From Sambucus nigra (lineage: Eukaryota; Streptophyta; Magnoliopsida; Dipsacales; Adoxaceae): 64,000 nt of DNA. Positions 35,120 through 46,955 of the stretch are shown here, piece by piece. A program made the translations under genes and the position numbers. The notes beneath the pieces are model-generated. The model was not told where the DNA came from. It saw nothing but the letters and a program-made list of their open reading frames with translations, and did not search any database. Position 1 is the first letter of the stretch. Each line of letters starts with the position of its first letter. The stretch covers positions 397,603,049 to 397,667,048 of the forward strand of contig OX422211.1 of assembly GCA_949130495.1 (NCBI GenBank). The letters are read 5' to 3'.

Positions 35120-36340
35120 TGTAACACCCCGCCCGCCCGGGGAGAGCGAACGGAGCGCCACTTCGATAAAACTAACCAAATCCACAAGTGACAAGGTATA
35201 GAACATCTAAATAAACCCACAATAATATAAATCCACTAATCTCAATCTCTTCAATTGCAACAAGCCTCTCGAATTAAAATTACAACTATCTAACCCGAAT
35301 AAAAATACAAATCTCCAAAGCTCTATACATCAAAATAATACAAATCTTTCCCAAACAATCCTCGCTAAAATCAATCTCCATAGCGCCCCAAAATCCGCGC
35401 TAACCTGCCACTAAAAGAAAATATGGGGAAGTACACATTACGACAAGAAAGATGCTCAACAAATGTGTGTTAGCGATGAATAAAACGTAACAACACGAGT
35501 ACGAATATTCAAATCAAAATGCAAATCCCAAAGCATTTATCAATATAATTTCTCAACAACACTTTAACCGGGTCACCAGGCCTCACCACATCCGTATATG
35601 CTTTATCAAGCCATAGCCCGGGAAACAGGAATTTTGGCGGGTGCCCAACATCCGTGCCATATTAAAATCTCATGACATCGTGCTCATCAACAATATAATG
35701 ATACCACATGAATCAAAATAATTTCAATAATTATTTTCCAAATTTCAATGAATTTATCAATTCAAATATGAGTTCAATTAACAAGAATTTAAAGAGAATG
35801 ACACTCACGAGATTTAAGGAGCATATTGTGTAAAACCCCATACCTCAAACCATGATGAGAAACCAACGATCACATCCTCAAGATCAACACAAAAGATCTA
35901 AAAAATCTCCTCCAAGAACCTCCAACAAAATAGCCCCAAGAAAACCTCTAATCTAAGGTTGGAACTCACAAATCTCAAGGGCCAATGTGTATATAAAAAG
36001 AAGAGGAATATAAAATATATTTGCTGTCAAAATTTGTGCCAAAAGTAGGTTAAAAGGCTGCCCATGACTTACTTTTATAATGCAAAGAAATGAAGAGTTG
36101 GAATCCAAAAGACTCCTTTAAATAAGCAAAGAAATGAAGAGTTGGAAGTCAAAACAACTCCAAGAGTTAAAAACATTTTAAAATCCGTTTTAACTCCATT
36201 TTCGAAACCGTTTGAAATTCTCGCCTTTAAAAATAATATTCAACGTATTTGAGTAATAAAAATAATTTTATCAAAAACTTTATTTTCCTCCATTTTCCAA
36301 AAAATAATTAAAATAGACCAAAATTACGCGGGTTGTTACA
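35120..36340 (-). repeat. LTR copy 2 of the 236-bp-internal element
   Basis: 1221 bp, about 95% like copy 1 by eye. The right flank begins GGTCCATTC. Confidence 0.85.
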
Positions 36341-36472
36341 GGTCCATTCTTAGCATCATTGCCGCATAATAATAATACGAGACAACAACCAAATATTTTT
36401 GAAAATGAATGTCATATATAATTTTGCAAATTGATAAAAGCAATTTCCATCATCCAGTTTATGACAAAAGGT

Positions 36473-36516
<44 letters not shown>

Positions 36517-36519
36517 CAG
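36341..36519. other. Spacer with (AT)n microsatellite
   Basis: No coding text. (AT)n runs 36475-36515 beside the relic LTR. Confidence 0.6.
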
Positions 36520-38159
36520 TTTAACAATAATTCTAGAAAGCATAATCGAATTAGCTGTCGGTTAACAGACTAAATACAAAAGATTTCACCAAGTATGACA
36601 GTATGCACGAATACTAAACTTGGGCAACACGCTCGAGTATACAGACGGATCATAGCTAGAGTATCAAAAGGAAATGATGTGTCTACTACAAAAATCCTAT
36701 AACATCCGAAAAATGCCGTAGCTCCTTAACACTCGGAAGGAAAGTCAAAGCAGGTGCCCATGCGGCGGTGCACCTGAACATATATAAGAACCACACAAGA
36801 AGAAGAAATATAAACAGGTCAGGCCCTGGTTTGATATGATATAATGTGGATAAAATGCATACAGTTATGAATGCTAAATTTCATAAACAAGTTAAATTCG
36901 CTCTTCATTCAAAGTATCATCCTCACCTCTCTCCTAAGTACATATCCTAGCGCATACAATTCGTGTTAAGTTAAACTGCCTATCTACTTACTAGGAGTAA
37001 TCTTAACTCTATTCAACATGCCAAGTCTACCAATTTAATATGACGATACAAAACAATAATCAATCGGGACTATATGCAATTAAAGTTGGTTCACAGTTTC
37101 CTTGAATTAATTAATCATTCGTGTGAAATACCATTTCAGTGAGAACAGTTACAATCATATAATAATGGTTCTAAGACCATCCTTCCGGGAGTCCCCCACT
37201 GGATGCGCCCCTAAATACTATCATCTTCCAAGGCTGATAACCAAGACCACCTGGGTATCCTAAATTGCAACGCACGGTAAGCGGCCATATACCTTCGATA
37301 GTGAGTCACAACCATACCCGGAATTACCTCACTTCAAACAGTACAATCATACGATGTAACAACCGGTACCATGGCCTGAGTACTATTCTCTCCCTGCATG
37401 ATTAGCCAGGGGATTTACCTCCACTGCATACTTCCCTTATGATAGCATTTAGAGAGGTATGTGTAAATGTGCTATAGTCATAAACTATATTAGTTTAATC
37501 ATACGATCTTTATTTCCGAGACAATATGTACATACAAAATTTGCTACAATGGATAATTATTATCATACTAGCCCCCGAAGGTCCAACACAACACTGTCCG
37601 ACTCTATACTAATCCTACTCTCGTTTACTAGACGAAAAGAGGCATTATACTCCTATAACTAGTCCCCGAAATGAGCCTGAACACTCCCTTACCATCCTAG
37701 AGTACCACTCTCCTTATATGAAGTCATAATGCTTCTTAATGCATCCTAAGATAAGGTCCTTAAGCCTTAAACCCAAAGGAAAAGGAGTAGAAACCAAGTT
37801 GGAAAATTTTCATAAACACCAGGATTTTCGAATCGATTCGCCTAGGGCCGAATCGATTCGCCCCTGAAAGCGAATCGATTAGCCCAAAAGTGAATCGATT
37901 TGGTTGAGAAACCAACCTTCTGTCTAAGACCAAATCGATTCAGCCTTAACCAGAATCGATTCGGTTCCTCATACCTGTACCCACCACATGAGCGAATCGA
38001 TTCGCTAGGAGGGCGAATCGATTCGCCCTGGTCGAGATGCCCAGTTGGGGCTACGGGTTGATATAAACCCTAAATCCCCCAAATCTCGTTTCTTCCACTA
38101 AACCCAATATCATCCATTAATAACTTCACCAATTCATTCCTACACAATAACCCACCAAT
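36520..38159 (-). repeat. Relic Tek-family LTR, part 1 (split by Tat-A)
   Basis: The reverse complement matches the Tek LTR at low identity in the same order: GTTCAGGTG..CCGCCGCA (36755-36775), the CCCAGTGGG-rich block (37195), CCCCTGGCTAAT...TTACACA..CCTCTCTAAAT (37383-37465) and eight GAATCGATTC palindromes (37829-38025). It is interrupted at 38159/38160 by Tat-A, and the remainder is 50831-51606. Its palindrome copies start at 37829, 37849, 37871, 37891, 37931, 37952, 37993 and 38014. Confidence 0.8.
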
Positions 38160-38164
38160 ATAAC

Positions 38165-39065
38165 TGATATGCCCCAAGTGTAACCTCGGCCTAGAGACAC
38201 CAACCTCGGCCGATATTATGGCCGACGTTGGGCATGTCTTGGACACGCGATATCACCCCTCGGCCATATCAAGGTCGGCCCAGGCCGACACTACCATGAG
38301 CCTCTCCAAGGGACGTCACAAGGATCGGCAACATTCTCGTATACCTTGGAATGGAAACCTCGGCCAGACGTAGGCCGCGCTCGCAGGAAGCCACCAACAA
38401 CCTCATCAAGCCACCAGTTCAACCTCGTCTCAGGCCGACCTTGTCCATTGTCTCGGCTAGGATTAGGCCGAGACCTCCATGGAATACTCGGACTGAACTG
38501 GTATCAAGACTCACCAACCTCGGCCTCCCCAAGGCCGAGGTCATACACCAGACGCGATAGCCGAGCACCTGCTGACATTTAGATAAGGGCACGTGGACAC
38601 AAATCAGTTATAATAAGATTATTCCCCACACATGGGGAGAGTATTGCATCATCATTCTCTACATGTGACAGTGACAGATGGCACTCCCATATTGGTGAGG
38701 TAAACACACACATGCTCATTGCATGCATGGAGGGTACACCCCCTAGGTACTATATATAGAGGTCATCCTCTACCTTGCAAAAGGATCCCCAGATATTCAA
38801 CCCTAGCTGAAACCCTGTCTAGATACACAGTAGAGAGAGAAAGCTTGAGAGATTGTATCCATGGCCATTAGTGCCTTATTGCAGTGAGCTTATTCACACA
38901 CACACAGTGGACGTAGGCCAATCTAGGCTGAACCACTTATATCCTGGTGCTCTCTCCTCTTCCGCTCATCTCATTCTCTTACCTTTTACATAACTATGCT
39001 GCCATTGTTGTTCTTAGATTGAGCTTGAAAACACCTTATCTGGTGGTACTGATTCCGGCATCATC
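38165..39065 (+). repeat. Tat-A 5' LTR
   Basis: 901 bp with a TATA box TATATATAG at 38751. It is dense in CGGCC/GGCCG words (about a dozen). Compared with the 3' copy it lacks a 5-bp ATTAC insert and has one extra CA dinucleotide in the CACACA run. Confidence 0.93.
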
Positions 39066-39068
39066 AGT

Positions 39069-39086
39069 TTGGCGCCGTCTGTGGGA
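39069..39086 (+). promoter_or_regulatory. Tat-A primer-binding site
   Basis: TGGCGCCGTCTGTGGGAA, three to four bases after the LTR. It is identical to the site in Tat-B (54583) and common in plant Tat-lineage elements. The cognate tRNA is not assigned here. Confidence 0.85.
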
Positions 39087-39240
39087 ACGAGAAGCTATCT
39101 CTTCCTCTTTTTCTGCTTAGCCTCACCGGAGACTCTGGTGGTGAACCAGGCCTCCCCCTAGCACGGAGCTGTTTCACCGTTGAAAGAGGTCCTGTGAGGT
39201 ACTAAGCTCATCTGCTACACAAGCTCTATAGTGTTAACAT

Positions 39241-41410
39241 ATGGCACCAGACTTACCACCGCCTCTTCCGCCGCCCGGGGGTGGAGGTCCTAGTTCCAGT
39301 TAGGCGCCCCCCCCAGTCCGAAATGGCGGAGGTAGCTGCAGCCTTGAGATCTTTAGCTGCAACACAAGCAGCCATGCAGGAGCAATTTTTACACCTCAGC
39401 CAAACTATGATGAGGCCACCTGGAGTCTCACCGGACATGATCACTCCGACGGTAATTCAGCCTCATCCTGACGCCAGGGGACCACCCCAGGCACCAATAA
39501 AGGACCAGCCTGCACCCCCGCGGAGAAGGGACGTTGCTGACCCTAGGCGCTTGCGCCTCGGGAGGCAGGGAAACCCTTGCCCAGAGGACAGGTATGATGA
39601 TCTAGAGGCGAAAGAAGTCCCAGAAGACTGCTGGGAGCCGTATGAGGTGTCAAATAACACTGTACGACCTCTTAGGCAAAGTCAAGGTTGTGTCGGCCGA
39701 AGAGGTGAAGAGGCCCAACAAAGAGGGTCAGCCTTTGATAGGTTGAGCAGAGGGTCGGCCTTTGAGAGACTGGGCCCGATGAATGACCTAAGACAGAGAC
39801 TGTCGAGATCAAGGAGCGCAGCAGGCTCTCAGAGAGGGAACAGGCAGGGTCGGCCAGACCAAGGCCGACACTGTGAAAGAAGAGGCAGGGAACAGGAAGA
39901 GGTCAACAGCCAACGTGTCGTGGCAGGGGAACCCTCGGTCCATCCCAGGGAGGTGGCAGGGGATAACCTCGTCCAAGTCGATGACAGAAGACCATGGAAT
40001 GATTCTATCCAACGCCTTGAGGAGAAGATAGGAGACCTCATTAAAAGCAGGGACCCATTACAAAGGGGTTACTCAGAGGGCTCCCCATTTGTGGCTAGAA
40101 TAGTGGGGTTCCCAACCCCAGCTAAGTTCAAGCCTCCTACGGTGTCTCCCAAGTATGATGGTAGCACCAACCCAGTGCACCACATAGAGATGTATCAATC
40201 GGCAGCAGACATCTACTCGATACCCGATGAGATGAAGTGTAGAGCCTTCTCTGGGACCTTAACAGGGGCAGCACACAGCTGGTTTACCTCTCTTCCGAAG
40301 AACTCGATCGAGAACTTCAAAGGCTTAGCTGAACGATTCATCCATAACTTCTTCTTTGGGATGAGACCCCAGAAGAAAACCACTCACCTGCTGTATGTCA
40401 AACAAGGCAAGGATGAGAGCCTAAGATACTACATAGCCCGGTTCAACAAAGAGAAGTTGGAGGTCGAGGATTATGAAGAAAATATAGCCATGACTGCCCT
40501 CATAGGGGGTCTGCAGAAAGGGAAGCTATTGTGGAAGCTGGCGGAAGACCCTCCTAGGTCTATGGCAGAGCTCCTGGCAACCGCAGGGAAAGTAATGAAT
40601 GCGGAAGAGGCAATGGCCGCCAAGTATGAGGATGAGAATCGCGGTGGCAGTGGAAAGTCCCAAAAGAAGAAAGATGGGAAGAAAAGATCGGGTGATGACA
40701 AGTTCGCTCACTATACTCCTCTGACTGCGAGCTGTGAGCACATCCTCAATGAGATCAAGAATGACAGGGCTCTGAGATGGCCAGAGAAGCTGAAAGCCTC
40801 ACCACATAAGAGGAACAAAAGTCTATGGTGTGAGTTCCACCAAGATCATGGTCACGTCACAGATAGATGCTTCGCTTTGAAGGATGAGATTGAGAAGATG
40901 TTAAAATCTGGGAAATTGAGAAAATATGTAGACGGTAAGGCTCCTAAGAGTGGAAGAGATGACCATAAGAAAAGGAGGAATGACAGATGCCGTAACAACG
41001 TCCCGGCCCGAAGAGACGATGATTCAGAAGGAGATGATGAAGATGAACCAGATCTTCCACCAAAGGATGACAACACCCCGGTGAAGAGGGTTGGTATGAT
41101 CTCTTTCGGTGTTGGCACAATATGCGGAGGATTTTCAGGTGGTGGATCTGAAGTAGCTGATAGGAAGGCTCATGTGGCCGAGGCCAAATCAGTGGCCAAG
41201 CTTGAAGTTGTGAGTCTAACGTCTTCCGATACAGTACAGAAGAGGAAGAAAGTAAACATGAACACCCTCGTAGTTGGGTTCTCCAGACTCGACTTCAGAG
41301 GTATCTTAGCCCCCCATGATGACCCTTTGGTCATAACGACAAGGGTACATGGATATGAGGTGCAGAGGATCCTCGTGGATGGGGGGAGCTCGGTAGATGT
41401 GATGTTTTAG
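39241..41410 (+). pseudogene. Tat-A gag and protease
   Basis: ATG 39241 opens a Pro-rich start, but a C8 run (39307-39314) puts the main frame one base off. The main frame is open from about 39281 (ATG 39323). Gag capsid text lies at aa 280-450 (PTVSPKYDGSTNPVHHIEMY, WFTSLPKNSIENF). The nucleocapsid-like motif CEFHQDHGHVTDRC...ALKDEIE is at 40831-40890, a Cys/His arrangement typical of Tat elements in place of a CCHC knuckle. The protease starts at about 41265, with the active-site text ILVDGGSSVDVMF cut by TAG at 41408. The reading shifts by one base near 41462 before RT. So at least three breaks affect gag-PR-pol continuity. Confidence 0.88.
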
Positions 41411-41466
41411 CCTTACTTCAAGAGCTTAGGCCTTAGTAGAGCAAGACTGGTTTTTATCACCACCCC

Positions 41467-43419
41467 TTGATAGGCTTCAGTGGTGAAAAGGTTCACCCCT
41501 TGGGCATGTATGAGATGGACGTACGGATGGGTGACGAATGGCCTAAGAGGTTGACTAGGAGGATTAATTTCTTTGTGATGGACGAGAGTGTCTTCTCGGC
41601 CTATAACCTCATCATAGGAAGGGTGGCCCTTAGGGAGTTCGAGGCTGTGCCGTCAACAGTCCATCAGATGCTAAAATTCCCGACTCCTTATGGAGTAGGG
41701 GAAGTGCAAGGTGACCAGACCACAGCGCGAGAATATTACTTCAACTCGGCCGAAGAGAGAGAATCCCATAAGAGGGCCACCACCACTTATAGCATTGATA
41801 CTCTTGATCCAAGAGATGAAACAAAATTGAAGAAGGGAGAGGCCGCGGAAGAGGTAGAATCCATCGTCCTCGATGAGGACGAGCCGGAAAAAACCATCCA
41901 GGTCGGCAAAGCCCTTAATCCGAAAATCAAGGAAGAGCTGATAAACTTCCTCAAGAAGAGGCAGAGTGTCTTCGTATGGAGTCACGCAGACATGCCTGGC
42001 ATCAATCCTGAAGTGATGAGTCACAAGCTCAAGGTAGCCAAAGATGCCAGGCCTATCAAACAGAGACGAAGAGTCTACTCCTGGGAAAAATACAACGTCA
42101 TCCGTGAAGAGTTGAAAAAGTTAGAAGAGGCTGAGTTTATAAGAGAAGTTACCTATCCGGAGTGGCTATCAAATGCGGTCATCGTGCCCAAGGCCAATGG
42201 GAAGTGGAGAATGTGTGTCAATTTCACTGACCTAAACAGATCTTGCCCAAAAGACAGCTACCCCTTACCTCGGATAGATCAGATGGTGGATGCTACAGCA
42301 GGACATGAGCTCATGAGCTTCATGGATGCGTATTCAGGCTATAACCAAATCTTCATGGATGCCGAAGACTCAGAGAAGACAACCTTCATTACCGACAACG
42401 GGACGTACTGCTACAAAGTGATGCCCTTCGGTCTGAAAAATGCAGGGGCAACATACCAACGTCTTGTCAATAAGATGTTCGAAGAGCAAATAGGTAAGAC
42501 CATGGAAGTGTATGTAGATGATATGCTGACAAAAAGCTTGAAAGCTTGCACTCATGTAGCAGACCTTGAGAAGACCTTCGATGTGATGGACTCATACAAG
42601 ATGAAACTCAACCCAGCGAAATGTGTCTTCGGAGTAGGAGCCGGGAAGTTCCTGGGATTCATCGTCAACCAGAGAGGAATCGAAGCGAACCCTAAAAAAA
42701 TTAAGGCGTTGCTTGACATGAAGACTCCTAAGAGTATCAAGGATGTCCAAAGACTCACGGGGAGAGTGGCTGCGCTTAACAAATTCGTCTCTAGGGCGAC
42801 AGACAAGTGTCTCCCATTCTTTAAAGTTTTAAGAAAGGCCTTCCAATGGGGCGAAGAGTGTGAAAAAGCCTTCAACCAACTCAAGTCCTACTTAGGGTCT
42901 CCCTTATTGCTGTCTCGGCCCATCGCAGGAGAAAGGTTGTTTGTGTATCTGGCAGTCTCTAAATCAACCATCAACGCGGCCATCATACGGGAAGAGGATG
43001 GGATCTAAAGGCCTGTATACTTCAACAGTAAGGCCCTTCAAGGGTCTGAACAAAATTATCCCCGTATGGAAAAGTTGGCTTATGCCCTAATACATGCCTC
43101 AAGAAAAATGAAGCCTTACTTCCAAGCTCACTCCATGGTAGTCCTCATTGACTCCCCACTAAGGCAGGTCCTGCATAAACCTGAGAAGTCCGAGAGATTG
43201 ATGACCTGGGCCATCGAATTAGGAGAATATGATCTTACCTACCAGCCTAGGACAACCATCAAAGGGCAGGCCCTCGCGGACTTTGTTGCAGAATTCACCT
43301 GGGAAGAGGCCGAGACAGAGAAAGGCCTAAAGGACGCCGAAGAGACAAACCGTAGTGTCTTCCGAAATTCAGAAGAGACGTCACCAAACGTCTTCCGAGA
43401 TCGGGAAGAGGTCATCTAA
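41467..43419 (+). pseudogene. Tat-A reverse transcriptase and RNase H
   Basis: The open frame 41467-43008 holds RT: KWRMCVNFTDLNRSCPKDSY, MPFGLKNAGATYQRLVN, and the active site VYVDDMLTKS (YVDD at 42511-42522). RNase H text follows (LFVYLAVSKSTINAAIIRE). TAA 43006 interrupts, and the same frame continues with PVYFNSKALQGSEQNYPRME and LADFVAEF until TAA 43417. Length and order fit a gypsy pol. The nonsense codons prevent a full product. Confidence 0.9.
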
Positions 43420-44403
43420 GGCAAAACCCAGAGCAGAATAGAAGAGAACGAAGAGGATCGATACCTCTTCAAGCAAGGAGTTATGACAGAAGGGGTCTTC
43501 TCATAAGATACAGACGTCTGGAGCCTCTTCGTTGATGGCTCTTCCTGTGATAGTGGAAGCGGTGCGGGGCTAATACTCTCGGCTCCAGATGGCGCCAACA
43601 TTGAATACGCCTTGAGATTCAACTTCCAGACCTCAAACAACGAGTCCGAGTATGAGGCCATGATAGCAGGTCTCTTATTGGCAAAGACTCTTCGCGTAAG
43701 ACGACTCCTACTCCACAGCGACTCAAGGTTAGTTGTCAATCAAGTACTGGGAGTCTATGAGGCCAAGAATGAAAGGATGGCGAAGTACCTAGACAGAGTG
43801 AGAAAGATGTTGGAATATTTTGAAGAGGCAAAACTGAAGAAAGTGCCTCGACAAAGTAACAGCCACGCAGATGCATTGGCAAAGTTGGCCTCGGCAACGA
43901 AGACAGATGTTAGAAGGACCGTTCCGATCGAGGTCTTAGGAAAGTCAACCATCGAGGAAGAAGAGGTATGTAACCCTTGTCACAATTTGAACCTAGGAGA
44001 CTCATGGATCGACCCGCTCGTCAGATACCTAAGAGAGGGAGAGCTGCCTGAGTCCAAATTAGAGAGGAGAAAATTGAGATATAGAGCTGCCACGTTCTCG
44101 ATGATAGGAGACGTCTTGTACAAAAAGGGATTTCTATTGCCTCTCCTTAGGTGCGTGCATCCCACGGAAGTCTCCAGGGTCTTACAGGAATTCCATGAGG
44201 GTTCTTGCTCTAGCCACAAAGGGGGAAGGCCCTTGGGCAAAAGGTGTCACTCAGGGATACTGGTGGCCTACCTTGTCCAAGGACGCTGTAGACTATGTGA
44301 AGAGGTGCGACAAATGTCAAAGGTTCGCCACTATCACTCATCAACCCTATCAGCCTACGACGTCAATCTATTCTCCGTGGCCATTTACGGTATAGGGAAT
44401 TGA
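43420..44403 (+). pseudogene. Tat-A second (archaeal-type) RNase H and integrase zinc region
   Basis: After TAA 43504 the frame gives LFVDGSSCDSGSGAGLIL (first Asp), NNESEYEAMIAGL (Glu) and LLHSDSRLVVNQV (Asp), the extra archaeal-type RNase H that Tat-lineage elements carry beside their own RNase H. The linker to integrase follows. One extra base near 44230 shifts the frame, and the correct text YWWPTLSKDAVDYVKRCDKC continues in the next frame up to TAG 44393. The extra domain is seen directly; its class is family knowledge. Confidence 0.85.
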
Positions 44404-45223
44404 CTTAGTAGGACCCTTGCCAAGAGCTGTCAACAACTATAGATTCTTGATAGTTGCCATTGACTACTTCTCAAAGTGGGTGGAGGCAGAGCCGATGATA
44501 ACAATCACAGAGCAGAAGACCTTCCAGTTCATTTGGAGGAATATCATATGCAGATATGGCCTCCCAAACACTCTCATCTCGGACAATGGGACCCAGTTCA
44601 AGAACTCCTCTTTAGAAAAGTATTGCCTAAGAGTAGGAATAAAGCAATTCTTCTCGTCTCCTGACCGACCTCAGGCAAATGGCCAGACCGAGGTCACAAA
44701 CAGAACTATCCTGGATGGGATCAAGAAGAGATTAGAGGATGCGAAGGGAAGATGGGTTGAAGAGGTCTACGTTGTGTTATGGGCCTACAGAACCACTGCA
44801 AGGACACCAACAGGTGAAACCCCGTTCATGTTGGCACATGGATCAGAGGTTGTCATACCAACGGAGGTAGGACTCCCAACTCATCGGATTCAGACCTACG
44901 ACCCTGACAATAATGAGGAAGAGAGGAGGCTAGACCTAGATCTTATCGAAGAAAGAAGAGAGGACGCGGAGGTCAGACAAGAAGCCTACCAGCAGAGGGC
45001 AGCGAAATTCTACAACCAGAGGGTGAAGTCAAGACCCATTGCAGTAGGAGACCTAGTGCTAAAGAAGACCCTACAGAAAGCAAATAAGCTTCACCCAAAC
45101 TGGCATGGCCCCTATAAAGTGACAGAAGAGGTTGTGCCTGGCACTTACAGGCTAGAAAACCTAGAAGGAGAACCTTTCACTAACCCATGGAATGCTGATC
45201 ACCTAAAGAGATATTACATATGA
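44404..45223 (+). pseudogene. Tat-A integrase core and C-terminus
   Basis: Open for 268 codons from ATG 44417 (preceded in frame by GIDLVGPL right after TAG 44393). The catalytic triad is visible: Asp in GIDLVGPLP, Asp in LISDNGTQF, Glu in the NGQTEVTNRTI segment. The C-terminal part has NWHGPYKVTEEVVPGTYRLE, and it ends ...PWNADHLKRYYI. No chromodomain, as expected outside chromoviruses. Confidence 0.9.
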
Positions 45224-45332
45224 TGTTGCATAGAGTTTTATGTAAATGTACCATCTTATTATGAAGAGGTTATTAATAAAGATCAGTTCCCATGACAGTT
45301 CTTGCTACATTCTTAGATCAGAGATTAACAAT

Positions 45333-46690
45333 GGGGATAACATCCTAGGTGAGGACCTCAGACCCTCATAACACCATTCAGTGGTGACGAGGTCTGAGAT
45401 CAGACACCATAATGGGATGACCTCAGACCCTTAACATCATTAATTTGGTGAGATTCATCATGAGGATAACATCTTAGGTGATGACCTCAGACCTTCATAA
45501 CACCATTCAGTGGTGACGAGGTCTGAGGTCAGACACTATAAATTAGGTGACCTCAGACACATAACGTCATTAATTTGGTGAGATTAATTATGAGGATAAC
45601 ATCCTAGGTGATGATCTCAGACCCTTCATAACACCATTCAGTGGTGACGAGGTCTGAGCTCAGACACCATAATGAGATGACCTCAGACCTTTAACATCAT
45701 TAATTTGGTGAGTAATTATGAGGATAGCATCTTAGGTGATGACCTCAGCCCTTCATAACACCATTCAGTGGTGACGAGGTCTGAGCTCAGACACCATAAT
45801 GAGATGACCTCAGACCCTTAACATCATTAATTTGGTGAGATTAATTATGAGGATAACATCTTAGGTGATGACCGCAGACCCTCATAACATCACTCGGTGG
45901 TGATGAGGTCTGAGATCAGACACCATAATGGGATGACCTCAGACCTTAACATTATTAATTTGGTGAGATTAGTTATGAGGATAACATCTTAGGTGATGAC
46001 CTCAAACCCTTATAACACCATTCAGTGGTGACGAGGTCTGAGCTCAGATACCATAATGAGATGACCTCAGACCCTTAACATCATTAATTTGGTGAGATTA
46101 GTTATGAGGATAACATCTTAGGTGATGACCTCAAACCTTCATAACACCATTCAGTGGTGACGAGGTCTGAGCTCAGACACCATAATGAGATGACCTCAGA
46201 CCTTTAACATCATTAATTTGGTGAGTAATTATCAGGATAGCATCTTAGGTGATGACCTCAACCCTTCATAACACCATTCAGTGGTGACGAGGTCTAAGCT
46301 CAGACACTATAAATTAGGTGACCTCAGACACATAACATCATTAATTTGGTGAGATTAATTATGAGGATAACATCCTAGGTGATGATCTCAGACCCTTCAT
46401 AACACCATTCAGTGGTGACGAGGTCTGAGGTCAGACACCATAATGAGATGACCTCAGACCTTTAACATCATTAATTTGGTGAGTAATTATGAGGATAGCA
46501 CCTTAGGTGATGACCTCAGCCCTTCATAACACCATTCAGTGGTGACGAGGTCTGAGCTCACACACTATGAATTAGATGATCTCAAACCCTTAACATCATT
46601 ATTTTGGTGAGATTAAATTATAAGGATAACATCTTAGGTGATGACCTCAGACCTTCATAATACCATTCAGTGGTGACGAGGTCTGAGCTC
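45333..46690. repeat. Tat-A 129-bp tandem array (11 units)
   Basis: The landmark GTGGTGACGAGGTCTGA recurs at about 45383, 45512, 45643, 45770, 45898, 46028, 46156, 46283, 46415, 46544 and 46671, spaced 127-132 bases. Each unit contains inverted words: CACCA-TTCAG-TGGTG, and in many units the perfect palindrome GTCTGAGCTCAGAC. It lies between pol and the antisense gene, where Tat elements are known to carry hypervariable tandem repeats that can seed satellites. Confidence 0.95.
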
Positions 46691-46955
46691 AGGACCATTG
46701 GTTGATTTTAAACAAGACCATTGCAAAAAGACAAGCTTAGAAAGAGGACTTCAGAGGTTAAAGCTCAGATTACAAATTTATTTTTAGCAGACACCATAAC
46801 AATGGAACTAAGAATGAAAAGCATCACATGACATTCAATGAAAAGAAAGTGAAGATGGTCCTCATCAGAGGTTGATATATATTCAGAAATAATATGTTCA
46901 ACGACTACAGAAACTCCATAATACAATGAGTTACAAACAATGATAAAAAAATCCT

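Larger units (their letters stand above)
33567..36340 (-). mobile_element. Tandem LTR - 236 bp - LTR non-autonomous retroelement
   Basis: Two LTRs (33656-34883 and 35120-36340), TGTAACA...TGTTACA on either strand. The 236-bp spacer holds a minus-strand PBS (GATACCA at its right end, complement of TGGTATCAGAGC) and a minus-strand PPT (CTTCCCCACT, 34884-34893), so the spacer is the entire internal domain. A further 89-base piece of the same internal domain with its own PBS (33567-33655) precedes the left LTR. The order internal, LTR, internal, LTR points to LTR-LTR recombination. No protein is encoded. Confidence 0.8.

Noticed and set aside
38346..38582. Open frames in both Tat-A LTRs (38346-38582, 50102-50338)
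   Set aside because: Present in both LTRs only because the LTRs are copies. There is no ATG context or domain, and they sit upstream of the TATA box.
45333..46690. CRISPR-like appearance of the 129-bp array
   Set aside because: Units are contiguous tandem copies without unique spacers, in a plant retrotransposon.
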